Source: Granulosicoccus sp963833195
GTDB taxonomy: Bacteria; Pseudomonadota; Gammaproteobacteria; Granulosicoccales; Granulosicoccaceae
Assembly: GCA_963833195.1 (NCBI GenBank)
Contig: CAWHXF010000027.1
Span: forward strand, 4,464,001 to 4,528,000
Direction: 5' to 3'
Length of the DNA stretch: 64,000 bases
Every line of letters begins with the position of its first letter. Position 1 is the first letter of the stretch. Made by a program: the position numbers and the translations under genes. Below are positions 44,500 to 53,093 of the stretch, one piece after another. The notes beneath the pieces are model-generated. The model saw only the letters and a list, made by a program, of their open reading frames with translations. It was not told the DNA's origin and did no database searches.

Positions 44500-46269
44500 C
44501 TACCTCTGGTAGGCGCGGATGTAGTCGATCTCGAACTCCACCGGGAAGTTGGCGGCGTTCGGCTCGCCGATCCAGCTGCTGCCGATGACGAGGTGGGCGA
44601 TGATGTTCATCGGCTCGTCCGGCACGCGCGGCCCCGTGACGCGCTGCACCTCGACACCGTCGATGTACCAGACCATGAGCTCGGGCTCCCACAGCACGCC
44701 GTAGGTGTGGAACTCGCTGCCGAGGTCGCTGCCGACATCGGCCGCCATCGTCGGGGTGGAGTGCTTGACCCCTTGGTAACCGTTCTCCTCGAGCAGCAGG
44801 CTGTCGTAGTAGTGGTAGGTCTGGTAGGCGATCGTGGGGCGGTCGCCGATGTACTCCACGATGTCGATCTCGGGCTTGTTCTTCTCGTAGTCGGCGTTGA
44901 AGAGGTAGAACGTCGACAGCAGGCCCGGGCCGCTCGCGAGCTTCGCGTTCATCTCCACGTAGCCGTAGGTCATCGAGAAGTTGTCGGCGGTGGTGAGGTT
45001 CCCCGACAGGTAGGGCTGACCGTTGGCGGCATCGGAGAGCTCCGGCGGCGTGGGCACGCCCGTGATCGACATCGTGTCCCCGTTGAACACGAACGGGTCG
45101 TAGGCGATCGGGTCCGAGCCGAACAGGTTCGCGTAGTACTGCTGCTCGCCGTTGATCGTCGTGTCCGGCCCCCAGGGCAGGGCGGTCTTCCACTTCGCGC
45201 GATCGAGCGAGTCGCCATCGAACTCGTCCGCGAAGATCACCGAGTAGCCCGACAGGTCCAGCGCCGACGCCGACTGGGGCGTGAGCGTGAACGTTGCCGG
45301 TGCGGACGGCTCCGAGCTCAGCCCCTCGTCGTCCACCGCGACGACGTAGTACTCGTGCGTGCTGCCCGATGCCGGCTGCTGCACCTCGCACACGGCGTCG
45401 CGCGTGTAGTTGCAGTCGATGTAGCTGGTGCTGAGCCAGTTCTTGTGCTCGTAGAAGACCGAGTCGCTGTCCTCGACCGTGCGCAGGAACTCGCCGTCAC
45501 GGTAGATCTCGTAGGCGACCACCGACCCGTCGTCGACGGACGGCGCCCAGGTGAACTCGACGTAGTCGCCCGCCAGCAACAGGGCGGTGAGATCGCTCGG
45601 TGCCGAGGGTGGGCCCGCGGGCCGGGACGCGTCGCGGGAGCTCGGCCCGAGCAGGGACAGCGATTCGGCGCGCGTCGGGCTGTTGTCCACGAGATCGTCC
45701 GGCAGCGGCAGGCTGCCCGACGAGGGCGCCGGTACGTTGCCGGTGGGCGGGGTGCCCGCGGGAGGCGTCTGCGGGCTGGACGTCACCGGCGCGCCGTCGT
45801 CCGCTTCCGGCACGGCCGGCTCGACGGGGTCCGCATTGCCGGGCTCCGTGCCGGCCACGACCGTGTCCTCCGGATCGCCCTGCACGGTCACGGAGTCGGT
45901 CGCTTCCGATCCGGTCGCGTCGACCTCGCCCGGTTCGGTGGTCGTCTCGGCCGTCGTCCCGGTCTCGGCCCCGGCCGTTTCGGTCTCGGTCTCGGCCGTT
46001 CCAGTCCCGGTCTCGGTCTCGGTCTCGGTCCCGGTCTGCGTGCCGGTCGCCCCCGGCCCCGGTGTCGGCTCGGTGGCGAGCGAGTCCGGCGCGTCGTCGA
46101 ACGGGTCGGCGTCGTCGGGCGTCACGACGACCGATGCGCCGTCCTCGGCGGCGGACGCGGTGTCCCCGTCGAGCGGGACCACGGGGTCGTCGTCGCCCGA
46201 GTCCGAGCAGCCGGCCAGCAGCATGGCCGAGACGAGCAGGGTGGGCGTCAGTGCGTGTCTGATGATCAA
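44500..46269 (-). CDS. GH16-family glycoside hydrolase lipoprotein
   Basis: 589 residues. A lipoprotein signal ends MLLAGCSDSG. Residues ~30-225 are acidic/Thr/Pro-rich linker, including a TE/TG repeat (TGTETETETGTGTAETE). A fibronectin III-like domain follows (PSAPSDLTALLLAGDYVEFT, ~225-335). The GH16 catalytic domain covers ~345-589 and has the nucleophile/acid-base motif EIDIVEYIG, with HTYGVLWEPELMVWYIDGVE and a final EIDYIRAYQR. GH16 enzymes cleave beta-1,3/1,4-glucans or galactans; the substrate is not evident. The start is TTG at 46269 with AAGGAG 8-13 bp upstream. Confidence 0.88.
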   Translation of the reverse strand: MIIRHALTPTLLVSAMLLAGCSDSGDDDPVVPLDGDTASAAEDGASVVVTPDDADPFDDAPDSLATEPTPGPGATGTQTGTETETETGTGTAETETETAGAETGTTAETTTEPGEVDATGSEATDSVTVQGDPEDTVVAGTEPGNADPVEPAVPEADDGAPVTSSPQTPPAGTPPTGNVPAPSSGSLPLPDDLVDNSPTRAESLSLLGPSSRDASRPAGPPSAPSDLTALLLAGDYVEFTWAPSVDDGSVVAYEIYRDGEFLRTVEDSDSVFYEHKNWLSTSYIDCNYTRDAVCEVQQPASGSTHEYYVVAVDDEGLSSEPSAPATFTLTPQSASALDLSGYSVIFADEFDGDSLDRAKWKTALPWGPDTTINGEQQYYANLFGSDPIAYDPFVFNGDTMSITGVPTPPELSDAANGQPYLSGNLTTADNFSMTYGYVEMNAKLASGPGLLSTFYLFNADYEKNKPEIDIVEYIGDRPTIAYQTYHYYDSLLLEENGYQGVKHSTPTMAADVGSDLGSEFHTYGVLWEPELMVWYIDGVEVQRVTGPRVPDEPMNIIAHLVIGSSWIGEPNAANFPVEFEIDYIRAYQR

Positions 46270-46705
46270 GGGGCTCTCCTTCGTGAGGCACCGGCACGAG
46301 CCCGCGCGCGATCCGCGCCGGGAAGGGCGGACGTCGGGGCTCGGGCGTCTGAGGGGGGAACGCGTGCGGGATCCGCGGGCCTGGAAGCGGCGTCCGTTCG
46401 GATCGGTCGCGTCCGGCGAACGTTACCGGAGCGCGTCGAGACATCGTAGCCACGAAGCTGTGCCGGGGAACATTTCCAGCCCGACAAGTGCGCCCGGACC
46501 GCGATGCGGCGCGGCCCGCGGGGCGTCAGGTTTCCGCCGCCCCGTCGTGCATCCTTCTTGCAACGTTCACCGCGAACGTCACGGGCCCGGTTCGCTCCTC
46601 CCCGGCACCCCTTCGGGCGCGAACTCCGGTGGCATACTCGGCGCGCCCGTATCGGGTGAATCCCGGCCCATGGCTCCCCTTCACGAAGCCGGTGCGCGCA
46701 ACACG
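46270..46705. other. 436-bp divergent intergenic region
   Basis: The stretch separates the GH16 gene (minus) and the PerM-like gene (plus). No convincing coding region, hairpin or repeat was found. The AAGGAG site of the GH16 gene lies at the left edge. Both promoters are expected here but I cannot place them reliably. Confidence 0.5.
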
Positions 46706-47812
46706 ATGATCGACATCATCCGCGACTGGTATTCGCGGAACTTCTCCGACCCGCAGGCCGTCATCCTGGCGCTGCTGCTCGTGGTCGTCTTCGGACTGGT
46801 GTGGCTGTTCGGCGACATCCTCGCGCCCGTGCTCGTGGCGCTCGTGCTCGCCTACCTGCTCGAGGGCGTGGTCAAGACCATGCAGCGCTGGCGCGTGCCG
46901 CGCACCCTCGCCTCGGTGTTCGTGCTGCTGGTGTTCGTGTCGCTGTCGCTCGTGGTGCTCGTGGTGCTCGTGCCGCTGCTGGTCCAGCAGGTCGAGCAAC
47001 TGGTGCGCGCCATTCCGAACATCCTCGCCCGCATCCAGGAGCAGTTGCTCGCCCTGCCGGAGCTCTACCCCGAGGTGTTCACCGTGCAGCAGGTGAACGA
47101 TCTGACGAACACCCTGCGCCGCGAGCTCGGCTCCGCCACCCAGGACGTGCTGAGCTTCTCGCTCGCCCAGATCGGCTCGGTCGTGGTGGTTGCCGTCTAC
47201 GCGGTGCTGGTGCCGCTGATGGTCTTCTTCGGGCTGAAGGACAAGGACAAGCTGCTCGGTTTCTTCGCGCGCTTCATCCCGAAGAAGAGCGAGCTGTCGT
47301 TCCGGGTGTGGCGCGAGGTGGACCAGAAGATCGCGAACTACATCCGCGGCAAGTTCGTCGAGATCGTGATCGTGTGGGGCGTCACCTACGTGACGTTCCT
47401 GTTCATGGGTCTCGACTACTCGCTGCTGCTGTCCTTCCTGGTCGGGATCTCGGTCATCGTGCCCTACATCGGCGCGGTGCTCGTGACCGTGCCCATCGCG
47501 CTCATCGGCTTCTTCCAGTGGGGACTGGTGCCCAGGCTCGGCTACCTGCTGATCGCCTACCAGGTCATCCAGATCCTCGACGGCAACGTGCTGGTGCCGC
47601 TGCTGTTCTCGGAGGTGGTGAACCTGCACCCGCTCGCCATCATCGTCGCGGTGCTGTTCTTCGGCGGGCTGTTCGGCTTCTGGGGCGTGTTCTTCGCCAT
47701 TCCGCTCGCCACGCTCTGCCAGGCGGTGATGAACGCCTGGCCCAAGGCGCGCGAGCCGCGCGGGGAGCCCCACCCGCAGGACGCGCGACCGGCATCGCGC
47801 CGCGCGGCCTGA
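46706..47812 (+). CDS. AI-2E family transporter (PerM type)
   Basis: 368 residues with about eight membrane segments: two at ~18-52, one at ~69-92, one at ~157-177, and a C-terminal cluster (~216-340, with LDYSLLLSFLVGISVIVPYI and LFFGGLFGFWGVFFAIPLAT). The family (also called UPF0118/TqsA-PerM) has members moving autoinducer-2 or acting as Na+/H+ antiporters, so the substrate is open. The ATG at 46706 starts just before the first helix. A six-unit 14-bp tandem repeat lies beyond its stop. Confidence 0.9.
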   Translation: MIDIIRDWYSRNFSDPQAVILALLLVVVFGLVWLFGDILAPVLVALVLAYLLEGVVKTMQRWRVPRTLASVFVLLVFVSLSLVVLVVLVPLLVQQVEQLVRAIPNILARIQEQLLALPELYPEVFTVQQVNDLTNTLRRELGSATQDVLSFSLAQIGSVVVVAVYAVLVPLMVFFGLKDKDKLLGFFARFIPKKSELSFRVWREVDQKIANYIRGKFVEIVIVWGVTYVTFLFMGLDYSLLLSFLVGISVIVPYIGAVLVTVPIALIGFFQWGLVPRLGYLLIAYQVIQILDGNVLVPLLFSEVVNLHPLAIIVAVLFFGGLFGFWGVFFAIPLATLCQAVMNAWPKAREPRGEPHPQDARPASRRAA

Positions 47813-47820
47813 GTGACGCT

Positions 47821-47904
47821 TCCCGGGTCGCACGTCCCGAATCGCACGTCCCGAATCGCACGTCCCGGGTCGCGCGGCCCGGGTCGCGCGGCCCGGGTCG
47901 CGCG
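47821..47904. repeat. six-unit 14-bp tandem repeat
   Basis: Six contiguous 14-bp units, consensus KCCCGRRTCGCRCG (e.g. TCCCGAATCGCACG at 47835 and 47849; GCCCGGGTCGCGCG at 47877 and 47891). They lie between the convergent PerM-like gene and bcp. Units 2-3 are identical, as are units 5-6, showing stepwise duplication. It might affect termination but lacks hairpin structure of its own. Confidence 0.85.
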
Positions 47905-47938
47905 GCCCTGGCCCGTCGCCGCCGATCCGACGCGTGCT

Positions 47939-48406
47939 TCAGAGCGCGCGCACGGCCTCGAGCACCTCGTCGACGTGTCCGGGCACCTTCACCTTCCGCC
48001 ACTCCCGGCGCAGCGTGCCGGTCTCGTCGATCAGGAAGGTGCTGCGCTCGATGCCTTCGAACTCCTTGCCGTACATCCGCTTCATGACGAGCGTGCCGTA
48101 GGCGCGGCAGACGTCCCCGGATTCGTCGGACAGCAGCTCGAAGGGCATGGACTCCTTCGCCTTGAACGTCTCGTGGCTCGCGATCGGGTCCTGCGAGACG
48201 CCGAGCACGACGGCGTTCGCGTCCGCGAAGCCCGCGTGCGCGTCACGGAAGTCGCGGCTCTCGGAGGTGCAGCCCGGCGTGGCATCGCGCGGGTAGAACC
48301 ACAGCACCACGCGGCGGCCGGCGAGCCCGGCCAGCGAGATGTCGGTGCCGCCGGTGGCGGGCAGGTCGAAGGCGGGCGCGGCGGCGCCGACGGTGGTGGT
48401 GCTCAT
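47939..48406 (-). CDS. bcp: peroxiredoxin of the Bcp/PrxQ family
   Basis: 155 residues. It reduces hydrogen peroxide and organic peroxides using thioredoxin. The peroxidatic cysteine is in DATPGCTSESRDFRD. The resolving cysteine normally five residues on (as in CTxxAC) is absent (Ser-Arg there); a Cys at DVCRAYG might serve or the enzyme may be one-Cys. VVLWFYPRDATPGCT and STFLIDETGTLRREW are typical Bcp stretches. Divergent from dapA, with 138 bp between. Confidence 0.93.
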   Translation of the reverse strand: MSTTTVGAAAPAFDLPATGGTDISLAGLAGRRVVLWFYPRDATPGCTSESRDFRDAHAGFADANAVVLGVSQDPIASHETFKAKESMPFELLSDESGDVCRAYGTLVMKRMYGKEFEGIERSTFLIDETGTLRREWRKVKVPGHVDEVLEAVRAL

Positions 48407-48544
48407 GACGATGGCCTGGCGGAGGGTGTGAGGGTCCGAGTCTAGACCGGCCCCGCGTCGAGGCCGTGGCGGTGTCCGCCGTCACCGCCTTGAGGAACGC
48501 TCGTCCCGTCAGTACCATGCGGCCTCTTCCAGAAGGGGTTCGTC

Positions 48545-49468
48545 ATGTTTCGTGGCAGCATGGTGGCGCTCGTCACGCCGATGCACGAGGACGGCTCGGT
48601 GGACGACGGTGCGCTCGCCGCCCTCGTCGACTGGCATGTCGACAGCGGCACCGACGCCATCGTGGCCGTCGGCACGAGCGGCGAGTCCGCCACGCTCACC
48701 GTGCCCGAGCACGCCGAGGTCATTCGCCGCACCGTCGCGCACGCCGCGGGCCGGGTGCCCGTCATCGCGGGCACCGGGGCCAACTCCACGGCCGAGGCCA
48801 TCGAGCTGACGGCCGAGGCGAAGGCCGCCGGGGCGGACGCCGCGCTGCTCGTCACGCCGTACTACAACAAGCCCACGCAGGAAGGGCTCTACCGCCACTT
48901 CCGCGCCATCGCCGAGGCCGTGGCGCTGCCGCAGATCCTCTACAACGTGCCCTCGCGCACCGGGCTCGACATGTTGCCCGCCACCTCCGCCCGGCTCTCC
49001 CGCATCGACAACATCGTCGGCATCAAGGAGGCGCTCGGGCAGGTGTCACGCATCGTGGAGCTGCTGGAGCGCTGCGCGGACGGCTTCGACGTCATCACGG
49101 GCGACGACGCCACGGCCGCGGAAAGCATGCTCGCGGGCGGCCACGGCGACATCTCGGTCGTCGCCAACGTCGTGCCGGCCGAGATGGCCGCGCTGTGCCG
49201 CGCGGCCATGGCCGGAGAGCGGGCCGCGGCCGAGGCCATCGAGGCGCGCATCGGCGACCTGCACAGCGCGCTGTTCCTGGAATCGAACCCCATCCCCGTC
49301 AAGTGGGCGCTGCACCAGGCGGGTCGCATCGGGCCCGGCATCCGCCTGCCGCTCACCCCGCTCGACGAGCGCTGCCACGCGAGCGTGCGCGCCGCGCTCG
49401 AGAAGGCCGGCGTGCTGGTGCCGGCGGGCGTCGCCGATCTCGTCGCGGCCGCCGGAGCGGAGGCATGA
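48545..49468 (+). CDS. dapA: 4-hydroxy-tetrahydrodipicolinate synthase
   Basis: 307 residues. It condenses pyruvate with aspartate semialdehyde in lysine and diaminopimelate synthesis. Catalytic Schiff-base lysine sits in IVGIKEALG; the Tyr is in ILYNVPSRTG and Thr-Ser-Gly in VGTSGESATL. AGAAGGGG precedes the ATG (48531-48537 region). Its stop overlaps the bamC start (ATGA), preserving the usual dapA-bamC coupling. Confidence 0.96.
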   Translation: MFRGSMVALVTPMHEDGSVDDGALAALVDWHVDSGTDAIVAVGTSGESATLTVPEHAEVIRRTVAHAAGRVPVIAGTGANSTAEAIELTAEAKAAGADAALLVTPYYNKPTQEGLYRHFRAIAEAVALPQILYNVPSRTGLDMLPATSARLSRIDNIVGIKEALGQVSRIVELLERCADGFDVITGDDATAAESMLAGGHGDISVVANVVPAEMAALCRAAMAGERAAAEAIEARIGDLHSALFLESNPIPVKWALHQAGRIGPGIRLPLTPLDERCHASVRAALEKAGVLVPAGVADLVAAAGAEA

Positions 49469-50568
49469 GGCGGCTCCTGTGCCGGCTGCCGCTCGTCCTG
49501 CTGCCCGTGGCACTCGGTGCGTGCTCGGCGCTCAGCATCCCGGATGGCCCGGACAGCGCCTACAGCCCGGACGCGCAGGCGGCCGTGCAGTTGCAGGTGC
49601 CGCCCGACCTGACCGGCATCGACGATGCCGAGCAGTTCGTGCTGCCCGGCACGACGGGCGGACCGGTGACCCGCAACACGCTGCTGCCCGAGTTCGATTC
49701 GGTGCGCTTCGTGCGCGATGCGGGCGAGGCGCACCTGGCGTTCGAGCAGTCCGCGGAGGATCTGTGGCCGCGGCTGCTGGAGTTCCTGGCGCGCGACGGC
49801 TGGAGCGTCGATCGCACCGAGCCCGTGGCGGGCATCCTGACCACCCGCTGGCGCGAGGCCACGGGCGCCGAGCGACCGGGCGCGCTGCGCAGCCTCATCG
49901 GCGGCGGCGACGACCTGCGCTCGCGCGTCGCCTTCCGACTGGAGCGTGCGGGCGACGGCGCGCGCCTGTACGCACGCCGCCAGATCGCCGAGGCGGATGC
50001 GGTCGAGGCGGGCAGCGCGGCCGAATGGCCGGCCACGTCGAGCGACCCCGAGGCCACGTCCGGCCTGCTGGCGCGCCTGCTCGCCCACCTCGGCGTGGAC
50101 GAGCAGCGGCGTCGCGGCCTGATCGATGCCGCGGCGGCCGACGAGGTGCTGGAGATCGCCACCGTGCGCACCGGCACCGCGGGCAGCCGGCTCGTGGTGC
50201 ACCGGGGCTATCGCAGCGCCTGGGAGGCGACGCTCGCCGCGCTGGAAGCCGGCGACATGCGCGTGCAGAGCACCGACGACAGCGTCGGCCGCATCGTGTT
50301 CGTCGATCCGTCGGCGGACGTGCAGCCGGCGGACGTGCAGCCGCTCGACGCGGCGAGCGCGCCGGCGCTCGCCGACGGGTCACCCGTCGGTGGCGAGGCG
50401 GACGGCGACGTGTCGGCGGGCGCACTGGTGCTGGATCTCGTGCCCGTGCACGTCAGCGCGGTGCGCGTGGGCGTGACCGACGCGGCGGGCCGACGCCTCG
50501 ACGCCGCGCGCGAGCGCGAGCTGCTCGATGCGTTGCGCGCGTCGCTCCTCAGAGGGCAGACCGTCTAG
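49465..50568 (+). CDS. bamC: outer-membrane assembly lipoprotein BamC (NlpB)
   Basis: 367 residues. Subunit of the BAM complex that inserts beta-barrel proteins. The signal peptide ends ALGACSALS with lipidated Cys20. A disordered N-terminal stretch is followed by PPDLTGIDDAEQFVLP, which matches the conserved PPDLT segment that contacts BamD. Two helix-grip domains follow (AFEQSAEDLWPRLLEFLARD and LVVHRGYRSAWEATLAALEA). Coupled to dapA by the ATGA overlap. The acidic spacer near the C-terminus is specific to this copy. Confidence 0.9.
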   Translation: MRRLLCRLPLVLLPVALGACSALSIPDGPDSAYSPDAQAAVQLQVPPDLTGIDDAEQFVLPGTTGGPVTRNTLLPEFDSVRFVRDAGEAHLAFEQSAEDLWPRLLEFLARDGWSVDRTEPVAGILTTRWREATGAERPGALRSLIGGGDDLRSRVAFRLERAGDGARLYARRQIAEADAVEAGSAAEWPATSSDPEATSGLLARLLAHLGVDEQRRRGLIDAAAADEVLEIATVRTGTAGSRLVVHRGYRSAWEATLAALEAGDMRVQSTDDSVGRIVFVDPSADVQPADVQPLDAASAPALADGSPVGGEADGDVSAGALVLDLVPVHVSAVRVGVTDAAGRRLDAARERELLDALRASLLRGQTV

Positions 50569-50569
50569 C

Positions 50570-51394
50570 GTGGTGCTGCACGTCGCCGCCCTGGGTAGCG
50601 GAAGCTCCGGCAACTCGTTGCTGGTGCGCACGCGCGAGACGCTGCTGCTCGTGGACTGCGGGTTCACGTTGAAGGAGACGCGCCGGCGCATGGACGGTCT
50701 CGGGATATCGCCCGAGCGACTCGACGGCATCCTCGTCACGCACGAGCACGGCGATCACCTCAAGGGCGTCGGCCCGGTGTCGAGGAAGTTCGGCGTGCCG
50801 GTGTGGCTCACGCACGGCACCTGGCGCTCGGCGCGCGACCAGCGCTTCGCCGCGGTCAATCTCTTCGATGCGCACGAACCCTTTCGCATCGGCGACATCG
50901 AGGTCGATCCGTTCCCGACGCCGCACGACGCGGCCGAATCCTGCCAGTTCGTGTTCTCGGCAGGCGGCGTGCGGTTCGCCAACCTCACCGATCTGGGCGC
51001 GTGCACACCGCACGTGCGCCGCATGATCGAGGGGGTGGACGGCCTGGTGGTGGAATGCAACTATGACCCCGCCATGCTGCGCGAGGGACCGTACCCGCCC
51101 ATGCTGCAGGCGCGCATCCGCTCGGACTGGGGGCATCTCGGCAACGACCAGGCAGGAGCGATGCTCTCGAAGCTCGACCACGCGGGCCTGCGCTGGATTC
51201 TCCTGGGCCACCTGTCGGAGCAGAACAACACCGGCGAGGTGGCTCACGCCACCGTGTGCGAGCACCTGGACGGCGGGCACGAACGGGTCGTGGTGCTGGA
51301 CCAGCACGTCGAGAGCGCCTGGTTCACGGTGGGCGACGAGGCCGCGGCCGCGCCGTTCGCCGAGCGCCGTACCCGGAAGGTCGAGCTGGTCTGA
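50570..51394 (+). CDS. metallo-beta-lactamase-fold hydrolase (YycJ/WalJ-like)
   Basis: 274 residues. Zinc-ligand motif THEHGDHLKG, plus H in PFPTPHDAAESC, D in FANLTDLGA, and a late H in ILLGHLSEQNN. Start SGSSGNSLLV is the signature of YycJ-like enzymes, whose substrate is unsure (DNA-related hydrolase activity is reported for relatives). The GTG at 50570, with another at 50573, begins 1 bp after the bamC stop, so it likely shares the dapA-bamC transcript. Converges on thiE with 4 bp between stop codons. Confidence 0.9.
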   Translation: MVLHVAALGSGSSGNSLLVRTRETLLLVDCGFTLKETRRRMDGLGISPERLDGILVTHEHGDHLKGVGPVSRKFGVPVWLTHGTWRSARDQRFAAVNLFDAHEPFRIGDIEVDPFPTPHDAAESCQFVFSAGGVRFANLTDLGACTPHVRRMIEGVDGLVVECNYDPAMLREGPYPPMLQARIRSDWGHLGNDQAGAMLSKLDHAGLRWILLGHLSEQNNTGEVAHATVCEHLDGGHERVVVLDQHVESAWFTVGDEAAAAPFAERRTRKVELV

Positions 51395-51398
51395 TCGA

Positions 51399-52052
51399 TC
51401 AGCTCGCGCGTGCAGGGCCGGCGCCGTCGGCACCGGTTTCGCCATCGGTGGCGTCCGGCGCACGCGTCACCCTCAGCCACTCGGCCACGCGCGCGAGCGG
51501 TTCGGGGTGGCGCGCCACGTCGGTGACGACGCACACGCTGTCCGCACCGTGCGCGAAGGCCGCCGCGGCGCGCTCGGGCGTGAAGCCGCCGATGGCGACC
51601 AGCGGCAGCGATCCGAGGGCAGCCTTCCAGCGCGCGAGCTTGTCGAGCCCTTGGGGACGCCACGGCATCCGCTTCAGCCGCGTCGCGTGGATGGGGCCGA
51701 GCGCCACGTAGTCGGGTGCGAGGGCGAGCGCGCGCGCAAGCTCGGCCCGATCGTGCGTGCTTATCCCGAGCCGCACGCCTGCGCGCTCGAGCGCCCCGAC
51801 GTCCGCGCCGTCGAGATCCTCCTGCCCGAGATGCACCGCGTCGCAGCCCTCGTCGAGCGCGAGGCGCCAGTGATCGTTCACGATCAAGGTCGCGCCGTGG
51901 CGGGCGCAGGCGTCGCGCGCGGCGCGCAGGTGCAGGCGCAGGTGCGGAGCCGAAGCGTCCTTGATGCGCAGCTGCACGGTGCGCACGCCCAGCGCGAGGA
52001 GCTCCTCGAGCCCGTCCGCCGTGTCGACGATGAGGTAGAAGCGCGCGAGCAC
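51399..52052 (-). CDS. thiE: thiamine-phosphate synthase
   Basis: 217 residues. It joins HMP pyrophosphate to the thiazole phosphate, giving thiamine phosphate. Landmarks: VQLRIKDAS, TLIVNDHWRLALDEGCDAVH with the diphosphate-binding LGQEDL, GISTHDRAEL, DYVALGPIHATRLK (usually GPIFPTxTK) and VAIGGFTPERAA. GTG start at 52050-52052, two bases from the thiG stop. Last gene of the minus-strand thiamine operon. Confidence 0.92.
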   Translation of the reverse strand: MLARFYLIVDTADGLEELLALGVRTVQLRIKDASAPHLRLHLRAARDACARHGATLIVNDHWRLALDEGCDAVHLGQEDLDGADVGALERAGVRLGISTHDRAELARALALAPDYVALGPIHATRLKRMPWRPQGLDKLARWKAALGSLPLVAIGGFTPERAAAAFAHGADSVCVVTDVARHPEPLARVAEWLRVTRAPDATDGETGADGAGPARAS

Positions 52053-52054
52053 GT

Positions 52055-52882
52055 TCAGGCCCTCGTCGGGTCGTCGTCCGGCATCCGGAACGGCGTGCCG
52101 ACGACGGGCGTGGACGGCGCCGCTAAGTCGCGCGCCCGCACGGGCCGGGCCGCGTGCGCCGCGGCGCCGGCCTCGATGGCGCCCGCGAACGCGCGCGCCA
52201 TCGCCACGGGGTCACCGGCGCGCGCCACGGCGGTGTTCAGCAGCACCGCGTCGTAGCCCATCTCGAGCACGGCGCAGGCGTGCGAGGGCAGGCCGATGCC
52301 GGCGTCCACGATCAGCGGCACGTCCGGCACGTGCGCACGCAGCGTGCGCAGCGCGTACGGATCGTTCAGCCCCCGTCCGCTGCCGATCGGCGCGCCCCAC
52401 GGCATGAGCACCTCGCAGCCGACATCGAGCAGGCGCCCGGCGACCACGAGATCGGTGGTCGTGTACGGGAACACGCGGAAGCCGTCGGCCGCGAGGATTC
52501 GTGCAGCCTCCACCAACGCGAACACGTCCGGTTGCAGCGTGTCGTCCTCGCCGATCAGCTCCAGCTTGATCCACGGCGTGCCGTAGAGCTCGCGCGCCAT
52601 CTGCGCGGTGTTGACCGCCTCGCTCACGGTGCGGCAGCCGGCGGTGTTCGGCAGCAGCCGTGCGGCGCTCGTGCGGATCAGCTCGCGGAACGCCCCGCCG
52701 GAATCCGGCGCGCTCGATTCGCGCCGCAAGGAAGCGGTCAGCACGCCCGCGCCCGAGGCCGCGACCGCGTCCAGCAGCACGCGCGGCGAGGGGTAACCGG
52801 CCGTGCCGAGCAGCAACCGCGAATCGATCGTCTCGCCGTAGAGCCTGAGCTCGCCGCGTCGCGCGTTCGCGTCGGCACTCAT
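52055..52882 (-). CDS. thiG: thiazole synthase
   Basis: 275 residues. It builds the thiazole phosphate from deoxyxylulose 5-phosphate, dehydroglycine and sulfur carried on ThiS. Diagnostic segments are SRLLLGTAGYPSP at the start, LLPNTAGCRTVSEAVNTAQM, WIKLELIGED with the Schiff-base Lys, MPWGAPIGSGRGL and VDAGIGLPSHACAVLEMGYD. ATG 52882; a GTG at 52891 is possible. Follows thiS by 13 bp. Confidence 0.96.
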   Translation of the reverse strand: MSADANARRGELRLYGETIDSRLLLGTAGYPSPRVLLDAVAASGAGVLTASLRRESSAPDSGGAFRELIRTSAARLLPNTAGCRTVSEAVNTAQMARELYGTPWIKLELIGEDDTLQPDVFALVEAARILAADGFRVFPYTTTDLVVAGRLLDVGCEVLMPWGAPIGSGRGLNDPYALRTLRAHVPDVPLIVDAGIGLPSHACAVLEMGYDAVLLNTAVARAGDPVAMARAFAGAIEAGAAAHAARPVRARDLAAPSTPVVGTPFRMPDDDPTRA

Positions 52883-52895
52883 CGACGTGCCCACG

Positions 52896-53093
52896 TCAGC
52901 CCCCCACCATGGGCACGACGATCTCCACCGCATCCCCTTCGGCGAGCGGCGTCGCGGCCCGCTCGTGGCGCGGCACGACGCAGCCGTTCACGGCGGTGGC
53001 CACCGCCTCGGGCGCGTGGCCGAGCGACGCGAGCAGGCTCGCCACGTCGGAGCAGTCCGTCTCGGCCGGTTCGCCGTCAATCCGTATCTTCAT
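52896..53093 (-). CDS. thiS: sulfur carrier protein ThiS
   Basis: 65 residues, the usual ThiS size, ubiquitin-like, ending in the obligatory Gly-Gly (VPMVGG) that becomes a thiocarboxylate. AVNGCVVPRHERAATPLAEG is the conserved core. The ATG (53091-53093) lies inside the last codons of thiO, an overlap of 17 bp, which implies tight translational coupling. The ThiF adenylyltransferase needed to charge it is not in the window. Confidence 0.94.
   Translation of the reverse strand: MKIRIDGEPAETDCSDVASLLASLGHAPEAVATAVNGCVVPRHERAATPLAEGDAVEIVVPMVGG

Noticed and set aside
47821..47904. A possible CRISPR array
   Set aside because: The units are 14 bp and directly contiguous with no spacers, so it is a plain tandem repeat.
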